In this document: in pieces, positions 27,669-36,248 of the stretch | How the letters are laid out: each line of letters begins with the position of its first letter | How positions within the stretch are numbered: position 1 is the stretch's first letter | Assembly (NCBI GenBank): GCA_900539755.1 | Contig: UQDC01000003.1 | Location: forward strand, 62,001-126,000 | Reading direction: 5' to 3' | Length of the DNA stretch: 64,000 nt | From: an uncultured Alistipes sp. | Lineage (GTDB): Bacteria > Bacteroidota > Bacteroidia > Bacteroidales > Rikenellaceae | Program-made: the position numbers and the translations under genes | Notes under the pieces: generated by a model | Databases searched by the model: none | Told to the model about the DNA's origin: nothing | What the model saw: the letters and a program-made list of their open reading frames with translations, nothing else

Positions 27669-27745
27669 GGGCCCATAGCTCAGTTGGTCAGAGCAGCGGA
27701 CTCATAATCCGAAGGTCGTGGGATCATGCCCCTCTGGGCCCACCA
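27669..27745 (+). tRNA. tRNA with CAU anticodon (Met or Ile2), unusual T arm
   Basis: Cloverleaf with acceptor stem GGGCCCA/TGGGCCC, D arm GCTC...GAGC, anticodon loop CTCATAA (anticodon CAU) and encoded CCA. Elongator tRNA-Met and lysidine-type tRNA-Ile2 share this anticodon, and discriminator A does not separate them. The T arm is abnormal: loop ATCATGC instead of TTCRANY, and the stem GTGGG/CCCTC has a T-T mismatch. The anticodon stem GCGGA/TCCGA has a G-A mismatch at its base. It may be a diverging or pseudo-tRNA copy, although promoter and terminator are intact. Confidence 0.8.
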
Positions 27746-27746
27746 C

Positions 27747-27787
27747 AAAAAAAGAGTTGCGACATTATTTGTCACAACTCTTTTTTG
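27747..27787 (+). terminator. Terminator after the tRNA
   Basis: AAAAAAGAGTTG-C-GAC / GTC-A-CAACTCTTTTTT hairpin with one internal mismatch and a built-in T tract, directly after CCA. Confidence 0.85.
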
Positions 27788-27873
27788 TATCTTGTACTCA
27801 GCATGATCGATCTTGTTTACAGGTACATTCACTTCCGTAATTTTCTAATTATATAACATATAACAATTTAACC

Positions 27874-28287
27874 ATGAACACTTTATGGCTTATCATAATT
27901 TTCGGACTTATTGTTATAATCATATGGTTTACACGGGGTTTCATGAGCGCAAGACATACCGATATAAATCGTCGTCGTAAAATGGCTCGCAACCGGACAC
28001 AGACCATCCAACCTTCTAAAGAGAGTGACGTTGAGTTAACCATTTCCTTTCCGCATCCTGCCACTTCCTCCCATGACCGCATTATCGCGTACCTTGAAAG
28101 AGAAAACAGCCTGGTAGTGCTGCAGCGTTATATTGAAGTTGCCCGCGAATACCAAGCTCCGTACAAGACCCTTCGCTTGATCGAAAAACGCATAACCCAA
28201 TTAGAGAAAGAATCAACAAAACCTGATTCAATTACCTTCATGGATTATCTGTTTTCTAAATTTAGGATAAACTATACACTTAGTTGA
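27874..28287 (+). CDS. Small membrane-anchored protein, family A copy 1
   Basis: 137 residues, not recognised. One N-terminal membrane helix (LWLIIIFGLIVIIIWF) is followed by a basic stretch (NRRRKMARNR), then a cytosolic helical domain with HPATSSHDRIIAYLERENSLV and LQRYIEVAREYQAP. The same pattern occurs in the protein at 28761-29093 (NPATVSIYRIADFL ... YIEVAREYKA), so the two are paralogues. The first copy has about 30 extra C-terminal residues (FMDYLFSKFRINYTLS). It sits just upstream of a HigA-like fragment and the CRISPR array. Function unknown. Confidence 0.65.
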   Translation: MNTLWLIIIFGLIVIIIWFTRGFMSARHTDINRRRKMARNRTQTIQPSKESDVELTISFPHPATSSHDRIIAYLERENSLVVLQRYIEVAREYQAPYKTLRLIEKRITQLEKESTKPDSITFMDYLFSKFRINYTLS

Positions 28288-28354
28288 ATCACGATTCACG
28301 GATCGGCACAGATACAGATTGATCTACATACTGCGCACCAATAAACTTTGCTAT

Positions 28355-28555
28355 ATGATTCATATCAACCAAGCTCAATACGAATATGCCTGCAAGAGGA
28401 TCGAAGAGCTTTTGCAGGTAGTGCAGGAAACAACACCTGCAACGGATCCATCCGCCATAGAGCTGACCATATTTTCGGAGGTGGTCATAGCCTACGAAAA
28501 GGCACATTATCCTCTCACCTCAATCAATCAGAATGAATGTGACCCATACCTGTGA
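28355..28555 (+). pseudogene. HigA-like antitoxin N-terminal fragment
   Basis: 67 residues from the ATG of MIHINQAQYEYACKRIEEL (an upstream in-frame ATG at 28319 is possible). The sequence resembles the N-terminal region of Bacteroidota HigA-type antitoxins (QAQYEYACKRIEELL ... IELTIFSEVVIAYEKAHYPL), but the HTH domain that should follow is absent; the frame ends shortly after HYPL. No HigB toxin is adjacent. It is either a decayed antitoxin or a short stand-alone protein. Confidence 0.45.
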
Positions 28556-28760
28556 CAACAAAGCAACGTCGACTGTCGTGCTTCCTTCGCAAAACTGTAC
28601 TTTGACAAATACAAAATACCAGATCAGAAATCTCACAGTTTGACACCATTGGCCCAGACCGTTTATCAAACAATAATTGTTGAAGGATATCAGTATATCA
28701 TGGATAAGACCTATACAGGGGTACAATATGTGTAAGTACTGAAATATAAAAGTAAATATT

Positions 28761-29093
28761 ATGATTGGGTTTATAATAAGTCTCTTCCTTGTGATTTGGA
28801 TTTTTGCTACTTACGAAAAACGCCAACATAAAATCAAACAGCGTAAAATGGATGAAGAGATTCATAAAGCAAAAGAACAGCAGCAAAATCAGCCGAAAGA
28901 ATATGAGGTGGATCTGCCGAATCCAGCAACTGTATCCATTTATCGGATTGCCGATTTTTTGCAAAAAGAATATCGGATTGCAGTACTTGAAAAGTACATA
29001 GAAGTGGCCCGCGAGTACAAGGCGGACGATCAGGTCATCACAATGATTGAGAATCGTCTTGCCGAAGTAAGGCAATTACTCAAAGAGATGTAA
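28761..29093 (+). CDS. Small membrane-anchored protein, family A copy 2
   Basis: 110 residues, paralogue of the protein at 27874-28287. An N-terminal membrane helix (MIGFIISLFLVIWIFATY) is followed by a Lys/Gln-rich, probably coiled segment (KRQHKIKQRKMDEEIHKAKEQQQNQ) and the shared motif NPATVSIYRIADFLQKE ... LEKYIEVAREYKADD. It ends 65 bp before the first CRISPR repeat. Function unknown; the duplication on either side of a degenerate antitoxin suggests a small accessory island. Confidence 0.65.
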   Translation: MIGFIISLFLVIWIFATYEKRQHKIKQRKMDEEIHKAKEQQQNQPKEYEVDLPNPATVSIYRIADFLQKEYRIAVLEKYIEVAREYKADDQVITMIENRLAEVRQLLKEM

Positions 29094-29158
29094 TCAATCT
29101 GCATCAACGATGATTAAAACCTTCCCAACGGTTTTACAGCGTTTGTTATCCTATGCCA

Positions 29159-29667
29159 GTTGTGATTTGCTTTCAAAATTGTATCTTTGATAGGTCTGAA
29201 ACACCAACACTTGAAGGGGTAATTGCAAAAGAGGAGTTGTGATTTGCTTTCAAAATTGTATCTTTGATAGGTCTGAAACACCTTTTATCAACGATATTTT
29301 GCTGATAAATACGTTGTGATTTGCTTTCAAAATTGTATCTTTGATAGGTCTGAAACACCACAGCTCCAATCGGCTGTCGAATCGGATTCGTTGTGATTTG
29401 CTTTCAAAATTGTATCTTTGATAGGTCTGAAACACCAAATAGCAAATAGAGGTTTATACCATTGCCGTTGTGATTTGCTTTCAAAATTGTATCTTTGATA
29501 GGTCTGAAACACCGTTGTGCGCTTTCAGATGTCCGCAGGGTTGGTTGTGATTTGCTTTCAAAATTGTATCTTTGATAGGTCTGAAACACCAATTCATCAT
29601 CTTTGTGTTTATAGCAATTAGTTGTGATTTGCTTTCAAAATTGTATCTTTGATAGGTCTGAAACACC
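29159..29667 (+). CRISPR. Type II-C CRISPR array, 7 repeats x 47 bp, 6 spacers x 30 bp
   Basis: Seven identical repeats start at 29159, 29236, 29313, 29390, 29467, 29544 and 29621 (period exactly 77). Each begins GTTGTGATTTGCTTTC and ends GGTCTGAAACACC. The tracrRNA anti-repeat at 34573-34593 pairs with the 5' half, which fixes crRNA transcription on the + strand, opposite to the cas genes. Each repeat contains TTG (bases 2-4), 19 nt and TATCTTTG (bases 24-31), a Bacteroidota promoter pattern. All repeats are perfect, so there is no degenerate end to mark the older side. Confidence 0.98.
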
Positions 29668-29737
29668 AGAACCTGTCAAACATAATAAAAATCAATAAGT
29701 TACAACGACATTTACAATCGCAAAAATAGGGTGTTTC

Positions 29738-29775
29738 AAAAAGAAAAACGCACTTGCTCGTGCGTTTTTCTTTTT
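29738..29775. terminator. Bidirectional terminator between the CRISPR array and cas2
   Basis: 16-bp stem AAAAAGAAAAACGCAC / GTGCGTTTTTCTTTTT with loop TTGCTC. T tracts occur on both strands, so it can stop both the + strand array transcript and the - strand cas operon. Confidence 0.85.
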
Positions 29776-29798
29776 ATAAACCGATGACTTGTGCCGCC

Positions 29799-30131
29799 CT
29801 AAAATAGCTCCAGCTGTTGTGGTGTATCTTTTTCATAGATCTCCTTGCGACCGGAAAACAGTTCCATCTGCCCAAATTGTTTATCCGTGATACACAAAAT
29901 TCCAACCTGACCAGCCGGAGGTAGGGACGCTTTGACCCGTTTGATATGAACCTCCGCATTTTCACGCGAGGGGCAATGGCGCAAATAGATCGAAAACTGG
30001 AACATCGTAAATCCGTCTGCCATCAACTGCTTACGAAACGTCGCATACAACTTGCGCTCCTTCTTGGTCTCTGTCGGCAGATCGAAAAATACTAATACCC
30101 ACATAATTCTATATTCCGAAAAACGATCCAT
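29799..30131 (-). CDS. cas2: CRISPR-associated endoribonuclease/integration factor Cas2
   Basis: 110 residues with a ferredoxin-like fold: the first strand ends in the conserved Asp of MWVLVFFDLPTET, followed by a helix with RKQLMADGF and MFQFSIYLRHC. In type II systems Cas2 bridges two Cas1 dimers in the spacer-integration complex. The start codon overlaps the cas1 stop, so the two are translationally coupled. It is last in the cas9-cas1-cas2 operon. Confidence 0.95.
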   Translation of the reverse strand: MDRFSEYRIMWVLVFFDLPTETKKERKLYATFRKQLMADGFTMFQFSIYLRHCPSRENAEVHIKRVKASLPPAGQVGILCITDKQFGQMELFSGRKEIYEKDTPQQLELF

Positions 30132-31030
30132 TATATTTCTGGATAGATAATTTTACGACTTTCACCACTAAAACATTTATATAAAGATGCGGTGGTCCAC
30201 CCGACGGCAATCATCAAAGGGCTTCGTTGACCGCCGATCCTGACCTCAAGCACCGGAATTCCCAAAAGTGCAATCTTAGCCGCTTTATCCAGGGTGACCT
30301 CTCCTCGATCAAACAGCTCGACCACCAAACGATCCACATAGGGCCGATAGGGTTCCATAATGTCATCGGCCAGACAGTAAGCATTGTAGCGGTTGTGGTG
30401 ATGGATACCCAGAGTGGGCAACAGACCGCTGACAACCAAACCTCGGGCTACAATTGCCCGCAGAATGGCATAACCATAATTCAACAAATTATTGGGCGGT
30501 TCTCCCTCGCGATCCCGTTTGAAATTGGGGAAGAGGTTGCTCCAATAATAAACCGCTGCACGCGCCTCCAGATTATCCGCATCGCCACTGCGAACCTCAT
30601 TCACCCATTTCAACATATTACGGGTCTCGACCCCTCGGCACATTTGCAATACTGCGGCTTGATTGGCAATCTTCATTTGTACCGTCTGTTGCCACAGCTG
30701 CTTCAGCAGGGGCAACGAAGCATCCAATTGAGCACGAAACCGCTCATTCTGAGTCGTATTGCCACACAACGGCAACATCAAACCGACCGGCATCCGGTTA
30801 CTATTACAAGTAATCACCGCCGCCCTGTTTTCCAACAACGCCTCCAAGACCCCTTGAGTGATGGTGATCTGTTTGTGATCTAAAACCACGACACCAATAT
30901 CATCTATGGGGATGGTGTTTTTGCCACTGGCGTCATCCAACCCCTGAGCATCGGGAAGATGGATAACCAACTGACCATTCCGCAGACTCAGATAGGCCGG
31001 ATTACCAAAATAGAGCGTCCGCTTGATCAT
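30131..31030 (-). CDS. cas1: CRISPR-associated integrase Cas1 (type II)
   Basis: 299 residues. N-terminal beta domain (TLYFGNPAYLSLRNGQL, VVVLDHKQITIT). The C-terminal helical domain carries the metal ligands: Glu in NLEARAAVYYW, His in LGIHHHNRYNAY and Asp in LADDIMEPYRPYVD. It inserts new spacers into the array together with Cas2. It overlaps cas9 by 4 bp (ATGA) and cas2 by one base. Confidence 0.97.
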   Translation of the reverse strand: MIKRTLYFGNPAYLSLRNGQLVIHLPDAQGLDDASGKNTIPIDDIGVVVLDHKQITITQGVLEALLENRAAVITCNSNRMPVGLMLPLCGNTTQNERFRAQLDASLPLLKQLWQQTVQMKIANQAAVLQMCRGVETRNMLKWVNEVRSGDADNLEARAAVYYWSNLFPNFKRDREGEPPNNLLNYGYAILRAIVARGLVVSGLLPTLGIHHHNRYNAYCLADDIMEPYRPYVDRLVVELFDRGEVTLDKAAKIALLGIPVLEVRIGGQRSPLMIAVGWTTASLYKCFSGESRKIIYPEI

Positions 31031-34000
31031 ACCTTACTTATTTCACCCAATAACGATATCCGTACTTTTGTTGGATTAGCTGCAAAAAAGGCTTTAAGAC
31101 TTTTGAATCGATAAAACTTCTTGGCTAAACCATCACTTTCCCCACGTTCTGTACCCGTTTCAACATGCAGTCTAAAACAATAATCGTTTGAACTGATGTA
31201 TTGCACCCTATATAAATATTGACCTAACAAAGCATAATCCTGATTGCGCATCGCCTCCTCAAACAGTTCGGGCGCCATACCGATGACAAACATCTCATTT
31301 TGCTGCAGACTGACGACAAACGAATACTCCGGCAGGGGCAACTGCTCCATCACGGTATCGGGTACTCCCTCTGGGAGGCTATTCCACACCTCCTCGGGAT
31401 GGATAATCACCACCGGCAGGCCATATCGCTTCCGATCGAAGGCTTGCCAGAAGGTGACGCAATGTTCGTACAGTTTTCCTGCACGGTCCCGGTAGATCGC
31501 GACATGATGGTTGTTACCCGGCACCACATACCCGCCTCGATGCAAATGGATCAACGAGGAGGCATCCAGTCGGGGCATACGACGTACCGATTTTACCGGC
31601 ACCCCATTGAACAGCAGCGGATCATTTTGCAAATCTTTCAACACATCTTTGCCACTCCCGGGATGGCGGTCGAAACGCTGTTGAACCAACTTCCGCATAC
31701 CACTATCCACAATCGAATTGATCTGGTTGCGCTCGATCGAGGCCAACGGATAGCGCAAAACGCTCTTCTGTTCGATCACCGTTTCACCTCGACGGTTTTT
31801 CGCGTAACGGTTCACCACTCCGTAAACACTATCTTTGTGCAGAGCCCCGCGTGGAATTAAAACATGCTGCATCAACACCCGTTTCCCCTGTCGATAGCTG
31901 TACCGTTTGCCGGTCGAAGCCACTTTTTTACCCGCCTTGAACGAAACCAGTACCGAACGGACCGCCTGCTGAACCTCCTGCACTGAAAAATGGGGTTGCG
32001 CAACAATATATTTCTCCAGTTTGGACCGCTTGGTCTGATAGACCTCTCCTTGAGCTTCTGTCGGCGCAAAAGAGACATCTTTCCATTGACTCAACGTATT
32101 GAGTCGTTGGATATAGCCCTGTTTGGTGCAGGCAATCACCAACGCATCGATCGCATGGTGGCGATGATCCAACCGTTTGTTCCAGTTACATATCTCCTCC
32201 TCTTGCCAATGTCTGCCGTTGTGTTCCCGATCTTTAATCTCCGTCAGACCCGCCGCACGATAACGGTCAAAATTGAGATCATGTAACACACGATCCCACC
32301 CCCAGGTTCGTCGCAAAAAATCGGTCACCGAACCACTCGTTGCCGTCACTTGCCGACACACCCCGGAGAGAATCTCCCGCGCCTTGCGAGCGATATATTG
32401 ACTCTCCCGCAGTTGACGATCAATAAAATCGGTGGGTATTTTCGATTCCGGCATCAACAACCGTTCGTATTTGGTCTTGCTGATCTTTTTCTTTTTGTAT
32501 AGCTTTTCAACCCGATCCAGGTAGTCCGCAAATTCCGCTTCAGACTTTTGTTGCATAAAATCGTAGGCTGTTCGATTCCCTTTAGCAGCGTTACACTGGC
32601 GACACGAACAGGCCAAATTGGAGAAACTGTCATCGAAAAACAACGAACGTGGAATAATATGCTCCTTCTCGCTATCAATACCTTGTAAGAATTCACTGGC
32701 ATTGATTACACTCTTACAATAGATGCAGACATGGCCGGACTCCTCCCACAATTTGTATTTCCGGATCCGGTTACGCGTCGGCGTCAGCTGGTAGTCGGTC
32801 GCAATCCGCTTCGCAACAGCCCGGTTCTTCTGTTCATTTTTGTCAATTCTCTTGGTCGTTTCGTTGCGTTCATCCCTGCTCTGTTTGAGCTCACGCGCCA
32901 ACTCCACCCGAACCTCATCAAAATGGCCATACTTGTCCATCAACGCATTGACCACATTCACCATCTGATTCAAGATCTTCTCCACGACAGGCTGACGAAG
33001 CTCGTTCTTTTCGATCGGTTTCAGCTTCGGCAACAGCGATTTGGACTCAAGCTCCTGCACGGTCAGACTCTCGCTGTGACGGAATCCCGCCGCTTCGCAT
33101 GACTCAGCATACTTAAGGCCCAGCTCAAGATAGGGCAAGATGCGTCGCATGGCCTTGGCCGACTTGCTTGCATACCCCGCCTTCACAAAATCGATCGCAA
33201 AAAGATTCTCCACAACCTCCGGATCAGTGATCCCAAACTGCTTCTGCAACGTTTTGCTCAAATCCTCTTGATCAGGAATCGAATAGACCGCATGCCACAA
33301 ACGATACAAAGGCTCATCTAAATAGGCCTCTGAAACCATCTGGATAATCTCCCCGGTCTCCGCATCCACATGATTCGTCTCCACCGTAGTAAGATTGAAA
33401 CGCAACAACTCGTCGTACTGTCCGGCCAGGGCCTTACGCAACGCATTGCGGGTCGTATTGCCCTGCAATCCTTTACCGATCGCTTTGCCGGCCCACCATC
33501 CATCTGTCTTTCGGATTCCCAAAATACGATACAGATCGGTCAATGTCAATTTGTCATGTGTGTTCAAATGCTCGAACAGGGCACGCCGCTCCTCCGGAGC
33601 AATCTCCAACGTCTCTCCTCGACGGTTCTTCAACGTCAGATTATTAACGCTCTCCCAAATTTTACAAATCTGTGCCAGAGGGGAACTCTTCGGAGCCACT
33701 TTGGGCCCATTGAAGACCGTTTTGCCAGCAGCATTGAGGTACGCACGTTTCTCGAAGTCACACAACGAAACCAGATGCTTGCAGGACTTCAACCCTCGCT
33801 GATAATAGATGATCCGATTACGCAGCGTATCGATGTTCTCCTCGGTAAACAACGTCGGATAGAACTGGCGTTGACATGCCACAATCCGATCAAACTCCTC
33901 CTCGTAAGCTCTGCGAGGGAAGACCTGCTCTTTGATCCGATAGGACGGGTCCTCCGATAATTTCTCAAAAAACAGCTGCCCAATCGTAATACCCCGTTCG

Positions 34001-34482
34001 GTAATCATTCGATGCCGACCCATAACAGCTTTTACATACTCACCCTGTTTTTTATCGCCGTCTGCATCATAATCTGCTTTAGTTGCCTTGTAGCCACGTT
34101 TCTGGTTAAGATGATACAGCACCCGACCCAACTCCGGCAGTGAGAGTTGTTCACTTACCGCCCGGGTCCGCAACCCCCACAACGAAAGTTTATTCAGCCC
34201 CTTCAGCGATTCATCCGGAAGCATGGCATGTTGCTGCAAAAACTGTTGCAACAACGCTCGTCTTTGCTGATAGCGACTATAGCCCTTTCGTTGAGTACGT
34301 CGTTGCGTACGTTTCGCATTTTTTGAAATAGCATTACCGGAAAGAAACTCATTGGCATCGTCTGTCGTCAACGGAATAATACGGCTACCCAAACTATCCA
34401 ACCTGAACGTCTGATCGTCTTCTGACACCACGGCCCAACCAATACTTGTTGTGCCAAGATCCAATCCTAATATCATTTTCAT
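31027..34482 (-). CDS. cas9: CRISPR-associated endonuclease Cas9, type II-C
   Basis: 1151 residues. RuvC-I is GLDLGTTSIGWA (Asp8), the arginine-rich bridge helix is KNAKRTQRRTQRKGYSRYQQRR, RuvC-II is VRVELARELK (about residue 527), the HNH centre is KEHIIPRS (His about 607) flanked by Cys pairs CIYC and CRQC, and RuvC-III is HHAIDALVIA (about 776). All catalytic residues seem present. The size and a cas9-cas1-cas2 order without csn2 or cas4 indicate subtype II-C. It cuts DNA matched by the crRNA:tracrRNA duplex. ATG codons at residues 1 and 3 are both possible starts. The PAM cannot be read from this window. Confidence 0.97.
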   Translation of the reverse strand: MKMILGLDLGTTSIGWAVVSEDDQTFRLDSLGSRIIPLTTDDANEFLSGNAISKNAKRTQRRTQRKGYSRYQQRRALLQQFLQQHAMLPDESLKGLNKLSLWGLRTRAVSEQLSLPELGRVLYHLNQKRGYKATKADYDADGDKKQGEYVKAVMGRHRMITERGITIGQLFFEKLSEDPSYRIKEQVFPRRAYEEEFDRIVACQRQFYPTLFTEENIDTLRNRIIYYQRGLKSCKHLVSLCDFEKRAYLNAAGKTVFNGPKVAPKSSPLAQICKIWESVNNLTLKNRRGETLEIAPEERRALFEHLNTHDKLTLTDLYRILGIRKTDGWWAGKAIGKGLQGNTTRNALRKALAGQYDELLRFNLTTVETNHVDAETGEIIQMVSEAYLDEPLYRLWHAVYSIPDQEDLSKTLQKQFGITDPEVVENLFAIDFVKAGYASKSAKAMRRILPYLELGLKYAESCEAAGFRHSESLTVQELESKSLLPKLKPIEKNELRQPVVEKILNQMVNVVNALMDKYGHFDEVRVELARELKQSRDERNETTKRIDKNEQKNRAVAKRIATDYQLTPTRNRIRKYKLWEESGHVCIYCKSVINASEFLQGIDSEKEHIIPRSLFFDDSFSNLACSCRQCNAAKGNRTAYDFMQQKSEAEFADYLDRVEKLYKKKKISKTKYERLLMPESKIPTDFIDRQLRESQYIARKAREILSGVCRQVTATSGSVTDFLRRTWGWDRVLHDLNFDRYRAAGLTEIKDREHNGRHWQEEEICNWNKRLDHRHHAIDALVIACTKQGYIQRLNTLSQWKDVSFAPTEAQGEVYQTKRSKLEKYIVAQPHFSVQEVQQAVRSVLVSFKAGKKVASTGKRYSYRQGKRVLMQHVLIPRGALHKDSVYGVVNRYAKNRRGETVIEQKSVLRYPLASIERNQINSIVDSGMRKLVQQRFDRHPGSGKDVLKDLQNDPLLFNGVPVKSVRRMPRLDASSLIHLHRGGYVVPGNNHHVAIYRDRAGKLYEHCVTFWQAFDRKRYGLPVVIIHPEEVWNSLPEGVPDTVMEQLPLPEYSFVVSLQQNEMFVIGMAPELFEEAMRNQDYALLGQYLYRVQYISSNDYCFRLHVETGTERGESDGLAKKFYRFKSLKAFFAANPTKVRISLLGEISKV

Positions 34483-34537
34483 ACTTATAATCGATTCGTT
34501 TTCTTAAAGATACAAAAAAAATGAGCAGGATCAAAAA

Positions 34538-34568
34538 TTTGATCTTAACAAAAGAACTGCTATATTTG
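34538..34568 (+). promoter_or_regulatory. Promoter of the tracrRNA
   Basis: TTTG (34538-34541), exactly 19 nt, then TATATTTG (34561-34568), a full match to the Bacteroidota consensus. The anti-repeat begins 5 nt downstream, where transcription should start. Confidence 0.85.
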
Positions 34569-34572
34569 TAAA

Positions 34573-34666
34573 ACAATTTTGAGCAAATCACAATAAAGAT
34601 TTTTCTGTTGTGAAAACATGTGGAACGGGGAAACACGATTAATAAGTGTTTCCTCTTTCTTTTTAT
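34573..34666 (+). ncRNA. tracrRNA of the type II-C system
   Basis: The anti-repeat ACAATTTTGA (34573-34582) plus GCAAATCACAA (34583-34593) pairs with bases 2-12 and 15-24 of the CRISPR repeat, leaving a 2-nt bulge in the repeat strand. A weak middle stem (about 34602-34625) and a terminator hairpin GGAAACAC / GTGTTTCC (34629-34653) followed by TCTTTCTTTTT complete an RNA of about 90-95 nt. It is divergent from cas9, the usual place in Bacteroidota II-C loci. Confidence 0.9.
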
Positions 34667-35228
34667 GACATTCTCTCTCACCACATCTACCTGTCACAGT
34701 ATCATCCACAATATCCATCAATAGATAGGTAGAAAAAGCCACGAAAATAACGTAACCCTTTCTTACAATATTAGGCACAGAATCAAGGATCAGACATTAT
34801 TATATTATCTGTATTATGTGATTATCTTTGTACGTTAAAGGTATATACCAATATTTTCCACAGTAACAACAATACAACTAAGAACAAATTTGTGGACAAA
34901 GTCTCTATCCTAAATTAGGAACAATAACTATCCTATAGAATTAGGTATCTATTCCCAAATATGTTTATTGTCTAAAAAACTTTTGAACTAGTAGGACGAA
35001 AGTGTGATGTAGACTCTAAAATGCAAATTGATCTGTAATGTTCGCATCCCCACTAATGGGGATTTTCACCCGGCCTCATCTAAATAAAAACAATGTTTCC
35101 ATTTAGATTTCAAACACTTAACCCACCTACAAAACATAAGGATTTTGTTGAATAATTTGTAAAAACATGAAATTTTACATATTTTGTGCCAAATTTCTTA
35201 ATCAGGTAACAAAAACAAAACATGGTTC
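34667..35228. other. AT-rich non-coding region
   Basis: No gene recognised over about 560 bp. A TATCTTTG -7 box lies at 34823-34830 with no open frame close behind it. A short CCCC-ACTAAT-GGGG hairpin is at about 35049-35062. Confidence 0.4.
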
Positions 35229-35651
35229 ATGAGCTACCATTGTTATACTAACCTTTTAAAAGCGCTCTTATTTTCGATTGGTTTTTCAGTTCTTTTTCCT
35301 CTCCAATCCTTTGCCCAAACCTACACTCTCTCAGGGCGGGTATTAAGTACCAAAAAAGCCCCCGTTGAAGCCGCCGTTGTTCTTTTGACTCAAAGCGACC
35401 AATGGGCCATGACAGATGCAAAAGGAGATTTTGCTATTCAAAATGTCAATAAAGGAAAAATTCAAGTCGTAATTTCCTGTTTAGGTTACGTTACCGCTAC
35501 TCATGAAATTGAGATTCATAGCGATACTACCGACCTCAAGTTTTATCTTGAACAGAACAGCCTAATGCTCGATGATGTCGAAATTACGGCCAAAGTAAAT
35601 GAAAACAGTGCGACAACCAGCCGTACTATTCGTATACATTTCACACACTGA
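35229..35651 (+). pseudogene. Truncated TonB-dependent receptor (CarboxypepD_reg-like domain only)
   Basis: 140 residues: signal peptide ending LQSFAQ, then a carboxypeptidase-regulatory-like domain (LSGRVLSTKKAPVEAAVVLL ... GDFAIQNVNKGKIQVVISCLGYV), then the segment LMLDDVEITAKVNENSATTSR, which in intact receptors leads into the plug domain. The frame stops right there and no plug or barrel follows in the next 600 bp. Compare the intact receptor at 57444-60257, where VDLDEVVVTALES continues into a full plug. It is either a deletion remnant or a short secreted protein. Confidence 0.55.
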
Positions 35652-36248
35652 TAAATATAACGCTGTCGTTGGACATGGTTCGTATTGACAACCAAATATT
35701 GCAAAAAAAGATTTTTCTGTAATAAATCTCACTGTTCACAAAACATTCTTGACTGTTGTAATAACGATTAAATCCTTGGCAGATTCACACTCAGCACCAT
35801 TTATATAATTTTTTTATTAACTATTCGGAAACTCTCTCGAATTTTCCTATCAATCTCCCAACCTACTTGAAAACACAAATCCGCCATAGGAGCTAAGCAC
35901 CTCTTTTCAAAACACTTACTCTTTTAGCAGAGAATTTTCCAAACAAGATTAACACCAAACGGCGTGACATGCCCCATCATCCACCATGAACACCTGAACT
36001 ATCTTCTATGAATCAATATATTAACCTAATAGAATCTATCCTTTAATCAACAACTTTACAATGCAAACTACATTCAACACCTATATGATAACCTTCACTG
36101 ATCTGCTCTCTTTTTATTAATTTTGTTCGGAGCAACATCAGTAAGAATCCCCCTTCTCACAAAACATGCAAGACGCACAACACACATCCGTAAATAATTA
36201 ACACGCAAAATCACAACAAAAGAATTACGATATACAAATCGACTAACC
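35652..36248. other. AT-rich non-coding region before menA
   Basis: About 600 bp with stops in all frames and no recognisable gene, tRNA or strong hairpin. It may contain decayed sequence from the truncated receptor. Confidence 0.4.

Noticed and set aside
29173..29666. Series of 61-62-codon open frames on the - strand with identical ends
   Set aside because: They are translations of the CRISPR repeat at 77-bp period, not genes.
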